From the NCBI RefSeq assembly GCF_020921035.1, contig NC_063151.1, forward strand, positions 30,758,934 through 30,822,933: DNA of 64,000 nucleotides. The letters are read 5' to 3'. The notes below the pieces were generated by a model. That model did not search any database and was not told the origin of the DNA. It saw nothing but the letters and a program-made list of their open reading frames with translations. This document shows, one piece after another, positions 12,527 through 23,399 of the stretch. The position numbers and the translations under genes are program-made. The number at the start of each line of letters is the position of its first letter. Position 1 is the stretch's first letter. The DNA comes from Rhodamnia argentea (Eukaryota > Streptophyta > Magnoliopsida > Myrtales > Myrtaceae).

Positions 12527-13599
12527 TTAGGTTATGCATTTTTTTTTCCACCCAAGTAGTTTAAAGATCACACATTTTTTATTTCCATTTCTTGGTCTAC
12601 TGTTACATTGGAAAACTCTGGTGAGTTGTGCTATGAGGGAGCTTTTGCATTCAAATTGCTCATCACCTGTAAATATATCCAAACGGAAGGGTAGAAAATG
12701 CTAAGTGTCGTATCAATCAAAGACTTAACAACCCTGACTTTGTAAGTATGTACTATAAAATTCGTCTTGGAAAAAGACTTTCTGCTTAACGACGAGCTGG
12801 TATATGTCACCATCAGTGACCTTTAATGATAATTGCGAGACTACTAAAGAAAAGAAAGTTGATTATATAACAGTTTTTGGATGACCGTAGATAATAATTA
12901 ATCAAAAATTATTGTGAGGTCCATTCTCTTAAGAATTTATGTCTCACAAGACACTGTTATTCTCATAGTCATCAAAAACTATTATGCTAATAAAGTCCGA
13001 AAAGAAAAAAAAAAATAGGTGAATGCGTGGCATCTTTTCGAGGACAACACCTGTGATAACATCGTTTCCAATTTTCCCTTTATTTAAGCTATAAATTAGA
13101 CGTTATACTTGATTTTTATATAGTCGACTACTTGTAACATGTCCTAATCCCCATGGTGAGAACAAATTGACAACTGGCACGTCCCTCCCATGAGTGATGT
13201 TATAATGGTAACGTGGCAAGTGTCAATATCTGGTTTTATTGTGTTTGGGTGCGAACGTCCTATTGGTGTTGAATTCTGACAGATCTTATTGTATTGCTAC
13301 TACCAAAGATAATATTCTTAGAAGTGTTACATTTATACGCAAATCGAAAGGGCATCTGCCATATCATAGACAACCAGTTTGTAATTTTTGAAATTATCAT
13401 CAATATTATTGAGAAGGTATAAAAAGAATATACTGACACAATATGAAATAGGATAAAACCTACTCCATTTTTTTTTTGATCGAAAAAACGTACTCCATTT
13501 GATGGGTAAAATATAACAACTTATAAATAGATCTTGCCAACATCGAAACGGTAGATTCAATGGGGAACCGATAGACTCACTTATAAGTAATTTGTAAAT
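12527..13599. other. Intergenic region between copy A and the CACTA element
   Basis: The first 170 bases match the region downstream of copy B, including the CTGTAAATATATCCAAAC tract at 12669. The rest has no counterpart in the second copy and no gene, and may be old inserted DNA into which the CACTA element later jumped. Confidence 0.5.
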
Positions 13600-13602
13600 T
13601 TG
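13600..13602 (+). other. Left target-site duplication of the CACTA element
   Basis: TTG directly before CACTAC. The same TTG follows the right end at 19892-19894. A 3-base duplication is diagnostic for CACTA/EnSpm insertion. Confidence 0.85.
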
Positions 13603-13630
13603 CACTACAAAAAAATAAGGATTTAGCCAC

Positions 13631-16600
13631 GGAAAATTAGCGACGAAAAAAAATCGTGGCTAATTTGCGACGAAAATAGCCACGAAAACAAAATTCGTCG
13701 CTATTTGCGACGACAATAGTGACTAAAAAATTCGTCTCTGATTAGCGACAAAAATAGCGATGAATAAATTTTTCGTCGCTAATTGGCGACGAAAATAGCG
13801 ACGAAAAAATATTCGTTGCTAAATTGGAGATGAAACTAGCGACGAAAATAAATTCGTCGCTAATTTGCTACGAAATTAGTGACGAATCACTTTTTCGTCG
13901 CTAAATTAGCGACGAAAAAGTGATTCATCGGTAAACGAACTTCTGTAATTTAGTGACCAAAAAATAGTTCATAACTAAATTAGTGACGAAAATCCATTTC
14001 GTTGCAAAATGCGTCGCAAAATTTGCGACAAAGGGGATTTTCATTGCTAAATTACAGATTTTTTTTGTTTCTATAGTCCACCAACATCTTTTCTTCGTTA
14101 ATTTATACAATTAACGATGAAATTTGCAATTCTCATCGGATTAACCACGTTCTACTATAAATAATTCAAACAAATACTTGGGTAAGTGTTTTTGACATGG
14201 TTATTTTTTTTCAATTTCAAAGTAATTGTCTTGTCACAAATAGAATTTAATTTTTAAAATTATGGTCTTAATTAAGAGCATTCAACATTAGATATGATAT
14301 TTTTAATATTTTATAAATCTTTAATTCGTGTTGAGGCACAATGCAAAAAGATAGGTCTTGGATGTATAATAAGAACTTACCCGAACGTCGAGGATTGGCC
14401 GATGAGTTTCATCTTGGGTTGAAACAATTTCTGGACTTTGCTCCTAATTACAAATCATTCTCAATTACATTGCTGCTATTGATCCTAATTACAAATCATT
14501 TTCTATTTCTAATTATCTTGGTCGATCTCTATGCTGCTGTATAATAAGATAGTACTTATGCTCATTTCTATTTCTATGCCGATGGTTAGTGGTGATACAT
14601 TTTAAGAAGCTTCAAATTGTGACATCTACTTTTAATGCATACGGGAGGCTGATGCTGTTGTTTTTGTTCTTGGTGAGATGGAGCATAGATAATCTGTTAG
14701 CGAATGAGATCTTTTTCCGAGGCAAGGATGAGGCCTTTTTCCGACGAAGATTGTTTCGTCACTAATTTGGCGAATTCTTTTGAATTCTATAGTATAGAAT
14801 TCGTTGCTAATTTTAAGAAGCTTCATATTGTTTCCATTTTTGTTGCTCATTTAGCAACGAAATTTCCAATATGATCGAATTCCAAACTTGAATTATTTTG
14901 AATTCTATTTTTTTCAAAAATAAGAATAGAAAGAAAATATTTAATAATAAATAGAATAAATAAAAATTTAATAAATTAAGAAATTGAAAATATATGAAAA
15001 TAGAATATGAATAAAAATAAAAAAAATATTCAAATTAGCGATGAATTCATTTTTCCGTCGCTAAATTAGCGATGAAAGAAAAATTTGTAGCTAATAGAAT
15101 ATGAATAAAAATAAAAAAGAATAGGGACAAAAAAACTATTTCGAAACTATTTGGTCGCTCAATTACTGACGAAAAAATGGTTCGCCGCTAAATTAGCGAC
15201 GAAACAAATCATTCATCGCTAAATTAGCGATGAAAAAACAGGTTTGTCGCTAAATTAGCGACAAAACATATTATTCGTCGCTAAATTAGTGACGAAAGAA
15301 ATATTCGTCGCTAATTGAACATGAATAAAAAGAAAAAAAAATTCAAATTAGTGACGAATTCGTTGTTTCGTCGCTAATTTAGTGACGAAAAAAAAAATTT
15401 CGTCGCTAATATAATATGAAAAAATGAAAAAGAAAATATTTAATTTAGCGACGAAAAAATGGTTCCTCACTAATTTAGTGACGAAAGATTTTTTTGTCGC
15501 AAATGGAATATGAATAAAAATAAAAAAAATATTCAAATTAGCGACGAATTCATTTATTTGTCGCTAATTTAGCGACGAAATAAATTGTTCGTCGCTAAAT
15601 TAGTGACGTATCCTTTTTTTGTCGCTAAATTAGCAATGAATCAGTTATTCGTCGCTAATATAATATGAAAAAATGAAAAATAAAATATTTAATTTAGCGG
15701 CGAAAAAATGGTTCGTCGCTAATTTAGTGACGAAAGATTTTTTCGTCGCTAAATGAGCGACGAAAGATATATTCGCCGCTAATGGAATATGAATAAAAAT
15801 AAAAAAAATATTCAAATTAGCGACGAATTCATTTATTTGTCCCTAATTTAGCGACGAAAGAAATTGTTCGTCGCTAAATTAGTGACGTATCCTTTTTTTG
15901 TCGCTAAATTAGCAACGAATCAATTATTCGTCGCTAATATAATATGAAAAAATGAAAAATAAAATATTTAATTTAGCGACGAAAAAATGGTTCGTCGCTA
16001 ATTTAGTGACGAAAGATTTTTTCGTCGCTAAATGAGCGACGAAAGATATATTCGCCGCTAATGGAATATGAATAAAAATAAAAAAAATATTCAAATTAGC
16101 GACGAATTCATTTATTTGTCCCTAATTTAGCGACGAAAGAAATTGTTCGTCGCTAAATTAGTGACGTATCCTTTTTTTGTCGCTAAATTAGCAACGAATC
16201 AATTATTCGTCGCTAATATAATATGAAAAAATGAAAAATAAAATATTTAATTTAGCGACGAAAAAATGGTTCGTCGCTAATTTAGTGACGAAAGATTTTT
16301 TCGTCGCTAAATGAGCGACGAAAGATTTGTTTCGTTGCTAAATTAGCGACGAAAGAGATATTCGTCGCGAATGAAATATGAATAAAAAGAAAAAAAATAT
16401 GCAAATTAGCGATGAATTCATTTATTTGTCGCTAATTTAGCGACGAAAGAAATTGTTCGTCGCTAAATTAGTGACGTATCCTTTTTTTGTCGCTAAATTA
16501 GCGACGAATCACTGATTCGTTGCTAATATAATATGAAAAAATGAAAAATAAAATATTTAATTTAGCGACGAAAAAATGGTTCGTCGCTAATTTAGTGACG

Positions 16601-16840
16601 AAATATTTTTTCGTCGCTAAATTAGCCACGAAAGATTTTTTTCGTCGCTAAATTAGCGACGAAAGAGATATTCGTCGCGAATGAAATATGAATAAAAAGA
16701 AAAAAAATATACAAATTAGCGACGAATTCATTTATTTGTCGCTAATTTAGCGACGAAATAAATTGTTCGTCGCTAAATTAGCGACGTATCCTTTTTTTGT
16801 CGCTAAGTTAGCGACGAAAATACGTTTCCGTCGCTAAAGT
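13631..16840. repeat. Left subterminal repeat region of the CACTA element
   Basis: Dozens of copies of GCGACGAA/TTCGTCGC, mostly as facing pairs separated by CTAAATTA or similar, giving 20-24 base palindromes. Part of it (about 15480-16840) has a higher-order period. The tract TGAATAAAAA recurs at 15511, 15790, 16069, 16379 and 16689, that is, two units of 279 bases followed by two of 310. The longer units contain one extra motif pair of 31 bases. An internal section (14140-14800) has few motifs. Confidence 0.85.
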
Positions 16841-16864
16841 CTCCAAACAAAACCCATTTACTGC

Positions 16865-17200
16865 GATCTTTCTTTCCCTTTTCCCTCTCCATCCCCAACC
16901 TTTTGACCCCACGCCTCGACTCCCTCCTCTCGCGGCGCTTCACATCCCTCAAGTCCATCAACCTCAATCCATTTCGCGGCAATCCGTCCTCCGTCCTTCG
17001 TCCTCCGCCAGATCGCGCAGTTCCCATTGCCCCTCGAGCGCCTCGACCTCTTGAACTAGGAGTTCCTCCGCTTCGATGGGTTGCGCAAGATGGGGTCCAA
17101 GTTCATGGCTTCGAGGCCTTGGTGCTGTCCAAGATTTGGCTTCTAGGAGACGACGATCGCCTGCTGCATTCCTTGACTGCGAGACGCCGATCTGAGCCGC
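16865..17200 (+). pseudogene. Captured gene fragment, F-box/LRR-like (tentative)
   Basis: GC-richer than the repeats around it. The frame opening near 16903 reads TPRLDSLLSRRFTSLKSINL. A second frame continues with QIAQFPLPLERLDLLN and the first resumes with ALVLSKIWLLGDDD. This pattern (a leucine-spaced unit, then a 'VCSKIG-L-D-DL' type phrase) resembles leucine-rich-repeat regions of plant F-box proteins, with frame changes. It cannot make an F-box protein as it stands. The assignment rests on remembered family patterns only, and it could be another leucine-rich gene. A 179-codon open frame (16903-17442) runs through it and into the poly(A) polymerase piece, so a chimeric peptide is possible if transcribed. 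Confidence 0.4.
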
Positions 17201-17234
17201 TGGCCTGCACCAAGGCGCCTCCTGCCAGAGAAGC

Positions 17235-17415
17235 ATGGAGTTGGAGAAGGTTGGATTTTGGTTTTCTTGGCATCTTGTTTTTTGTTCAGTGTTTGCAAAT
17301 TTCGTTTGTTTCACTAGAATTTCTCTTGGGCACGCAGTTTTTGGTCGATGCTGGACTCTGTGAGAGCCAAGAGGAAGCTTTGAAGATAGAAATGATTCTC
17401 CGTCGGATTGGGCAG
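17235..17415 (+). pseudogene. Captured fragment of a nuclear poly(A) polymerase gene
   Basis: Two exon pieces joined by a good intron: MELEK ending at 17249, then a GT...CACGCAG intron, then 17338-17415 reading FLVDAGLCESQEEA and ending RRIGQ before a GTAAAT donor. In plant PAPS proteins the phrase ELEKFLV-AGLYES-EEA...R-IDQ comes just before the nucleotidyltransferase core. The following exon (IVK-WVKQLT) and the catalytic part are missing, so the piece cannot be active. Exon boundaries coincide with codon phase and introns are retained, showing genomic rather than retro-capture. The match is from memory but specific. Confidence 0.75.
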
Positions 17416-17779
17416 GTAAATTGTGGGTTATACGTGGTTTAGATATTGAGGATGCTATTGCTTGGATTGAGTTTAAATCTGCGTATTGATGTCTTATTGC
17501 ACAAGAGGTCTATGATTCGTAGTTAAATTAATATTCCATGGGAGGAGCTGTTGTTGGTTAATCTTTTGTATTTTGTTTCTGCCAAGTCTGACGATTTATT
17601 GAAAGTAGTGAGGCCATTCTATGTTACTTTTTTGTGCTAATCACAAGTATGAAATTCGATTTGTAAATGCCGTTGGTATCTGAGGTATGGAGTTGTTGGT
17701 TCAAGTGTCGTATGCATCCTGTAGAACAATAGAGTCCATTTAGGACCCATCGACAGTTTCTGAGCAGAAGCTTGATCAT

Positions 17780-18660
17780 GTGGTAGAAGAACTTGAGGGC
17801 ACGCCAGATCAACGCACAACAAATAAACAAGATAGAAGAACTGTGGAAGACGAATCCTGATGCTTCCCTTGAGGATCTTGAGAAGCCTGGTGTGGATGAT
17901 GAGCCTCAACCTGTAGCACTGAAGTATGAAGATGCATATCAGGTTCCTACATTGACTGTGGTTCAGAGAGTGTTCTTGATTACTAATTGTGTCTAACTTA
18001 TGGATGTTGCTGTTCGCTGCAGTATCAAAATGTATTTGCTCCGCTCATCAAGCTTGAAGCTGATTATGACAAAGTATGTGGCCATAATCTTTCTTGTGCT
18101 CTCAGTTCTTGTGTTACAAACTTTAACAGTTATTGGTGATGCCTTTATCTTGCAAACAATTACTCGTTTCTACTATGTATGCTCTGTTGAGAAGACACTT
18201 CTACTTACCTGTTCGGTGAAGCTTAATATCCCATTTGTATTACTGAATTTGTTGTAGATGATGAAAGAATCCCAGAGCAAGGACAATGTCACTATCTGAT
18301 GGGATATTGGTCTGAACAAGAAGCGCATTTCATATTTTATTTTCCCAAAGGTGACTCAAGATGTGTTTATTCTTGCAAAATACATTGTTTTTTTTTTCTT
18401 TGCTTTGCTGCTAAGTTAAGATGCATCTGTTGTTAATTTAGGAAGACAATGAGTTGAGACTAATGCCTGATGATGAGTTGAGGCTCCGTTATTCAGGAGA
18501 TGCTGCTCATCCAGCATGGCAATCTGTGGGGCATGTGGTATGTCTTTTAAATTTCTTATGTGCCCAAAAGATATATTAACTCTTCTTTCTTGTGTTCTAG
18601 GGGCTCACCTAATACTTTTTCATTTCAGATTAAGCTAACCGCACAAGAAGAGGTTGCTTC
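17780..18660 (+). pseudogene. UPF1: Captured multi-exon fragment of UPF1 (nonsense-mediated decay helicase)
   Basis: Five consecutive exon pieces with intact GT-AG sites. About 17790-17942 ([20 protein letters not shown], then [18 protein letters not shown]); 18023-18073 (YQNVFAPLIKLEADYDK); 18258-18350 (MMKESQSKDNVTI, stop, WDIGLNKKR); 18442-18537 (EDNELRLMPDDELRLRYSGD); and 18629 to about 18660 (IKLTAQEEVA), after which similarity ends. In UPF1 this stretch lies after the cysteine/histidine-rich domain and covers the start of the helicase core (1B/stalk region). A TGA replaces the conserved arginine before WDIGLNKK in the third exon. ATPase motifs are absent. This is a host-gene fragment carried by a transposon, not a gene. 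Transcripts could yield small RNAs matching the parent UPF1. Confidence 0.88.
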
Positions 18661-18879
18661 CCTTCCTGATGCAACCTTAATAATCTGGTGTTTTTTTTTT
18701 TCCTTTTGTCCATAAATCCTACTATTAGACCCTCATGTTAGTCCCATTGTCCATTGATATGTCAAACTTCAATTTTTAAGGGTGATTTGGCTTAAAGATA
18801 TCTCGTTTTTCTATTTTGTGTTATTTGTGTCTGTCAGTTTATATGCCCCTGCTTATTTTCTTTCCATGTTCACCTTCAG

Positions 18880-19015
18880 ATTGATTGACTGGGCACATGA
18901 AGTTCTCTCTTCCAATGAAGATGATGTCATGGCCCCGAAGTTGTTTCTTCAGAAGATCTGGTGTTGCTTGCTAGAGATAGCATTGTTGCAGTACTTAAGA
19001 ATCTATGTTAAGTGA
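18880..19015 (+). pseudogene. Possible further captured fragment, unidentified
   Basis: A non-repetitive open stretch inside the CACTA element between the UPF1 piece and the right repeats. One frame reads DWAHEVLSSNEDDVMAPK and another continues LVLLARDSIVAVLKNLC before a stop, which looks like ordinary coding sequence split by a frame change. I do not recognise the parent gene. Confidence 0.3.
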
Positions 19016-19209
19016 ATGGTAGATGAATGGTTTTTTGTTTCTTTAGAAAACTCTCTCTTCCAATGAATGGTAGATGAATGTATTTTGTTTGTATATTATT
19101 ATAATATTTAAATCTTGCTTTATCAATGTGAAATACAAATTCTAGAAATTAATTTTATTTTTAAGTGTATATAAAATTGAAAATTAAAAAAAATTATTTT
19201 ATTATACGA

Positions 19210-19880
19210 TTACAAATTATAAAAGTTCATTGCAAAATTCGTCCCATGCTTGGCCGTCGCAAAATGCATGGCTGAACAAATTTCATCGCAAAGTTCGTCG
19301 CCAAATTTATCCTCGAACAACGTTTGTAGCAACAAAAATTTTCGTCGCAAATCGTCGAAATTCGTTCGTCGCAAATTAGAGACGAAAGTATTCGTCGCAA
19401 AGTAGCGACGAAACGTGTTTATCGCTAATTTGCGACGGAAAAAATTCGTCACAAAGTTCGTCGCAAATTAGTGACGAACTTTAATTTTTCGTCGCTAAAT
19501 TTTGCGATGAAGAATTGGCGACGAACTTTTTTTTGTCGCTAATTTTCATCGCTAATTTGCTACATAATATATTTCGTCGCAAAATTCGTCGCTAAATTAG
19601 CGACGACAAAAGTCTTTCGTCGCTAATTTGCCACGCACGTATTCCGTCGCAAAATGCGTCGCTAATTTGCGATGAACAATTTTGTCGCTAATTTGCGACG
19701 GATATTTTTTCGTCGCTAATTTCGTCGCAAATTAGCGACGAATTGTAAACTTTTCGTCACTAAATTTTGCGACGCCGTATTAGCCACGAATTTTTTTTCG
19801 TCGCAATTTTCGTCGCAAAATCAATTAGCGGCGAATTTTGCCAAAATTTTCGTCGCAAATTTCGTGACTAAAACCTTGTT
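19210..19880. repeat. Right subterminal repeat region of the CACTA element
   Basis: The same TTCGTCGC/GCGACGAA motif as on the left, at high density but in a shorter and less regular form, often as CGTCGCAAA rather than CGTCGCTAAA. There is no higher-order period. Confidence 0.85.
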
Positions 19881-19891
19881 TTTTTGTAGTG

Positions 19892-19894
19892 TTG
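19892..19894 (+). other. Right target-site duplication of the CACTA element
   Basis: TTG directly after the terminal GTAGTG, matching the TTG at 13600-13602. Confidence 0.85.
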
Positions 19895-20322
19895 CCTAAT
19901 ACAATGGCTGTCATTCAAAGGGATGCATCTCTTGATAGGTAGTTGATTGACTAGTCTACAACCAAAATTAATTATTGTCTTGTATACATGATTCTATCTA
20001 GCTAGTGACTAAGATGATACATTTAAACATTGAAGAGAGTTGATTACCCTCTAAGGAAAGTGAAAAAAAAAAGTAACAGATAAAGATTCGAATAATCAAT
20101 TTTGGAATTTGGATCCAACCAGATCTGATTCGAGACCGTAATGATATGTATCTATTATCTAATGATACAAAATTTGTTGTGGGACGTTAATAGAAATCCT
20201 TCATTTAGTGAACAGGTTCTGTCCATGAAAGGCAACATTTAAAGAACGTAAAACTAGTGGATTTAAACCTTATGTGGCTATTTTAGAGCTTCAATAGAGA
20301 ATGTGGTGCTTGAACTTCTGTA
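19895..20322. other. Intergenic sequence right of the CACTA element
   Basis: No gene or ordered repeat seen. The sequence is AT-rich and unrelated to the second duplicated block. Confidence 0.5.
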
Positions 20323-20754
20323 GGGAAAATTGTTCAAAAGTCCTAAACCTATTATAATGGTAATTCGGTCCTAAACTTTTCAATTTGACCAAATTAGTTC
20401 TAAAAATTTGATAATCTTTCAATATAGTCATTTTGGCCAATTTTAACCGAAAATCCCTGACATTGACGATTGTAAAAATTCCAAAAATTCAGAAATTGTT
20501 TAAAAAAAAATTCAAAAAGTTAAAAAAAAAAAGATTGAGAAAAATGCAAAAAATTGGAAAAATATTCCAACTCAAAGTCGACCGTGCCACGTAGAATGTC
20601 AACGCTGATTGGGCTGCCAAGTTAGTTATTTCCAACCAGTTTTGGCTACAATGGAAGATCGTCAAATAGTTTAGAATTAAATTGGTCAAATTGAAAAGTT
20701 TGAGATTAAATTAACCCCTGCACAATAGATTTAAGACTTTCTAGAAAATTGTCT
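20323..20754. mobile_element. MITE-like element, family M2
   Basis: The left end GGGAAAATTGTTCAAAAGTC is mirrored by the right end, which reads back as GAGACAATTTTCTAGAAAGT. The subterminal AGTCCTAAACCTATTATAA faces TTATAGATTTAAGACTT-like sequence. It has an A-rich core and no coding capacity. Same family as 2426-2968. Confidence 0.55.
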
Positions 20755-21369
20755 CAACTTCTATAGGCATCCATCCAAGCTTTACTCTTCTTCACTCAGT
20801 TGTTTATGCGTTTCATAAAGACTACTTTCATACTTATCAAAATTGTACGACTCGATCCAATTCGAGACCCTAACAACACACATCTATTTAGTCCTTTACT
20901 TTTTAATTTTATCAATTTAGTCATAAACGTTTTAGTGAAATTCCAGTGAAGCCCTTTAGGTCAAATTTGACCAGAAATCTCTTACAAGACGATCCAATCA
21001 TCGTTGGCCGTCGCATATGGCACGTTACCGCGTTAGCGATTTTCGGCAAAAAAGTAAAGGATTATATTGTACTTAGACAAGACTCCTTATATGTACGAAC
21101 TTGTTATCAGAAATAGACTAAGGTTTCTAGATTTGTCCAGGAAATTCATGGACTTTGCTCTAGCAACTGATGACATGTCACATATGCATTCCCTCTTATC
21201 CTTTCTGAACATACCAGAAGATTACAACATATATCGGAGGATATAGAACCACGACAGCAATGTGTTGCTTATCACGCCGCGACAAGCCACCGTCTCGCAC
21301 TTATCAGCTGGTGAATGCACCTTCTGTACTTCCTTACCTACTTTCGCGGCGAACGTTTATTTGGAAACA

Positions 21370-22175
21370 AGTATACTATAAGTATCAATAGTTATGTATG
21401 ATGCTCATTTTAGTATCAAAAATTTCAAAAGAATCGCTTAAGTGCCAACTCCAATCTAGTTGACCGGAAATCCTACGTGGATTTTTTATTAATATCTGAG
21501 CTGACATGATTCGCCGAAAAGTCTATTTGGACTTCCACGTGGACTTCTAACCTTGTAAGTAAACTAAAAAATTTTAAAAAATTAAAATAAAAAATAATTT
21601 AAAAAAGGGGGCCTCGTTTTGGTGGTGAGGGCTGTGTAAGCCCTCGCCGCTGCCGCCCTACCATCGCTTGCTATGGTCAACAAGGGTGGGGACGGTTGGC
21701 GAGCCCACGTTCGGCAAATCTACTCTATACCAGATGAGCAAAGCGTTTGAAGAGAAGATATTCCTATGGGAAATTCCATATGAACACCATGCGGGCTTCG
21801 CAAAGGTGGTTCGATCACGCGTAGAAGGTGACGAGCTTCGAAGCGAGGAAGCTGTCGGGGACGACGGAAGATGAGGCAATGCTTGCATGGAGCTGCTTGG
21901 CTTGGCAAGTGAGCCTTGTGCTAGGTCAAGCCTCGCTCGATAACCACCGCGGGCCATCCCTCACCCTCGTCACCTAAACAAGGCCCCATTTTCTTTTTAA
22001 TTTTTATCTTATTTTTAATTATTTTTAAAAAAATTTAGTTTATTTTTAAGGTTAGAAGTCCACGTAGACTTTCCGGCAAGTCGCCTCAGCTCATATATAT
22101 ATAAGCCACGTACGATTTCCAGCCAAGCAGATTGGAGCTGACATTTAAGTGATTGTTTTGAAAAAGTGAGGGCCT
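21370..22175. mobile_element. MITE-like element, family M3, with GC-rich core
   Basis: The flanks mirror each other over about 200 bases: GCTTAAGTGCCAACTCCAAT on the left against ATTGGAGCTGACATTTAAGT on the right, then TCCTACGTGGA against CCACGTACGAT, and AACCTTGTAAGTAAACTAAA against TTTAGTTTATTTTTAAGGTT. The GC-rich core (21600-21960) contains several short open frames but no domain I can name. A related element is at about 38090-38893. It interrupts the left copy of the segmental duplication. Confidence 0.6.
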
Positions 22176-22184
22176 AATACCTAA

Positions 22185-23040
22185 AAATATCCCAACTTTA
22201 GCATTTATCTCAATTATATCCAAAACTTTTTTTGCCTCATAAAAAACCCTGAACTTTTAATTTTGTCCCAATTCTACCCCATAATACCAAAAAACCCCCT
22301 ACTTTAATATTTGTCCCAATCATATCCAAAATTATTTTTTTGTTTCATAAAAAATCTCCAACTTTTACTTTTGTTCCAATTATACCATGGTTAGCCTTTC
22401 GTCCGGAATCACTATTAATTAATCCTAAGTGGCTTGAATTTCCTCGTCGAACTTACCAATGAATTCTTGAAATTCAAAAATAGCAGATTTTATGGACGAT
22501 GAGATTTGAGATCATTCGTCCAAATAATTAGATCTCCACGTCTAACTGTTCTTTAGGCTATTGAGTATTGGGGATAATTTGAAATGCGCCATCTTGAATG
22601 GTGTTGTATCTCTCTTCAATTTGTGGGGGAATCAGACGACATAAGAGAAATTAGGATTTTTTTTTCGTATCAGTTTTATTGAGATATAATTCATTAATAA
22701 CGTGAAAATGCCACGTAAGATTAACTAATGGTGATTATGAACAGAAGACTAATGGTGGTAAAATTGAGATAAAAGGAAAATTTGGGGATTTTTTATGAGA
22801 TAAATAAATAGATTTGGATATAATTGGGATATATACTAAAGTTGAGGGTTTTTTGGGTATTAGGCCGAAAGAATTGAGACAAAAATAAATGTTGAATTTT
22901 TTTTTTTTTTGTATTAGATCGGTAGAATTGAGAGAAAAATAAAAGTTAGAGGTTTTTTATGAGACAAAAAAAAATTCGGATATAATTGAGACAGAGGTTA
23001 AAGTTAAGTTTTTTTTTTATAATGTGCCTTAAAGGGAGCG
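22185..23040. mobile_element. MITE-like element(s), family M4, possibly nested
   Basis: Repeated phrases of the type CCAACTTTAGCATTTATCTC and AATTATATCCAAAACTTTTT occur near the left end. Their reverse complements (AAAGTTGAGGGTTTTTTGGG, ATATAATTGGGATA) lie near the right end. Each phrase occurs two or three times, suggesting one copy inside another. A related array is at about 46925-47455. Confidence 0.5.
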
Positions 23041-23399
23041 TCGTACGTAGCTTTTGGTATTTTTAGCGTATTTCTCTCTGTTCCATCAATAGGTAAGTTT
23101 TTTTTTTTTTTTTCTTTTGATCGGACATTGACAGGTGAGTTTGGGGTTCATAATGTGTCCACTCTAAAAGCTGAGAACTAAGAAATTCTAGGTGCAGTCC
23201 ACGTTAAACAAACGCAAACATAATTTCTGTCGGCGATTCAAATGAAGAATTCTAGGTATATCTTTCTGCCCACGGAACAGTTCACTCGACAACTACAGCC
23301 CTGAAAATTAAAGAAGGGATTTTACTTTATTTTTTTTCATCCGACAATGTATAAGGGACGAGTATACAAGGACGAATGAGAAGTGAGAAGCTAGTGAGC

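Larger units (their letters stand above)
13603..19891 (+). mobile_element. Non-autonomous CACTA (EnSpm/CMC) transposon with captured gene fragments
   Basis: The left end reads CACTACAAAAAAATAAGG and the right end, read on the minus strand, CACTACAAAAAAACAAGG. The similarity continues inward through TTTAG-CACG. A TTG target duplication flanks both ends. Both subterminal regions are packed with the palindromic motif TTCGTCGCTAAATTAGCGACG and variants, the usual arrangement for transposase binding. They are very unequal: about 3.2 kb on the left and 0.7 kb on the right. The unique middle (16850-19200) carries no transposase. It holds pieces of host genes, in order F-box/LRR-like (tentative), poly(A) polymerase and UPF1, with their introns kept, so capture was at DNA level. 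The element is about 6.29 kb and its ends are intact enough to be moved by a transposase acting in trans. Confidence 0.92.

Noticed and set aside
13631-16840. Regularly spaced repeats resembling a CRISPR array
   Set aside because: The motif is palindromic, variable in spacing and lies inside a CACTA element of a plant nuclear genome. It is a transposon subterminal region.
16903-17442. 179-codon ORF as a genuine gene
   Set aside because: It spans two captured gene fragments and an intron-like stretch inside a transposon, and its protein matches neither parent throughout. Kept only as a fragment.
21658-21957. Possible ABC-transporter-like fragment in the M3 core
   Set aside because: A few residues looked like a plant PDR transporter N-terminus, but in mixed frames and without a convincing run, so no call is made.
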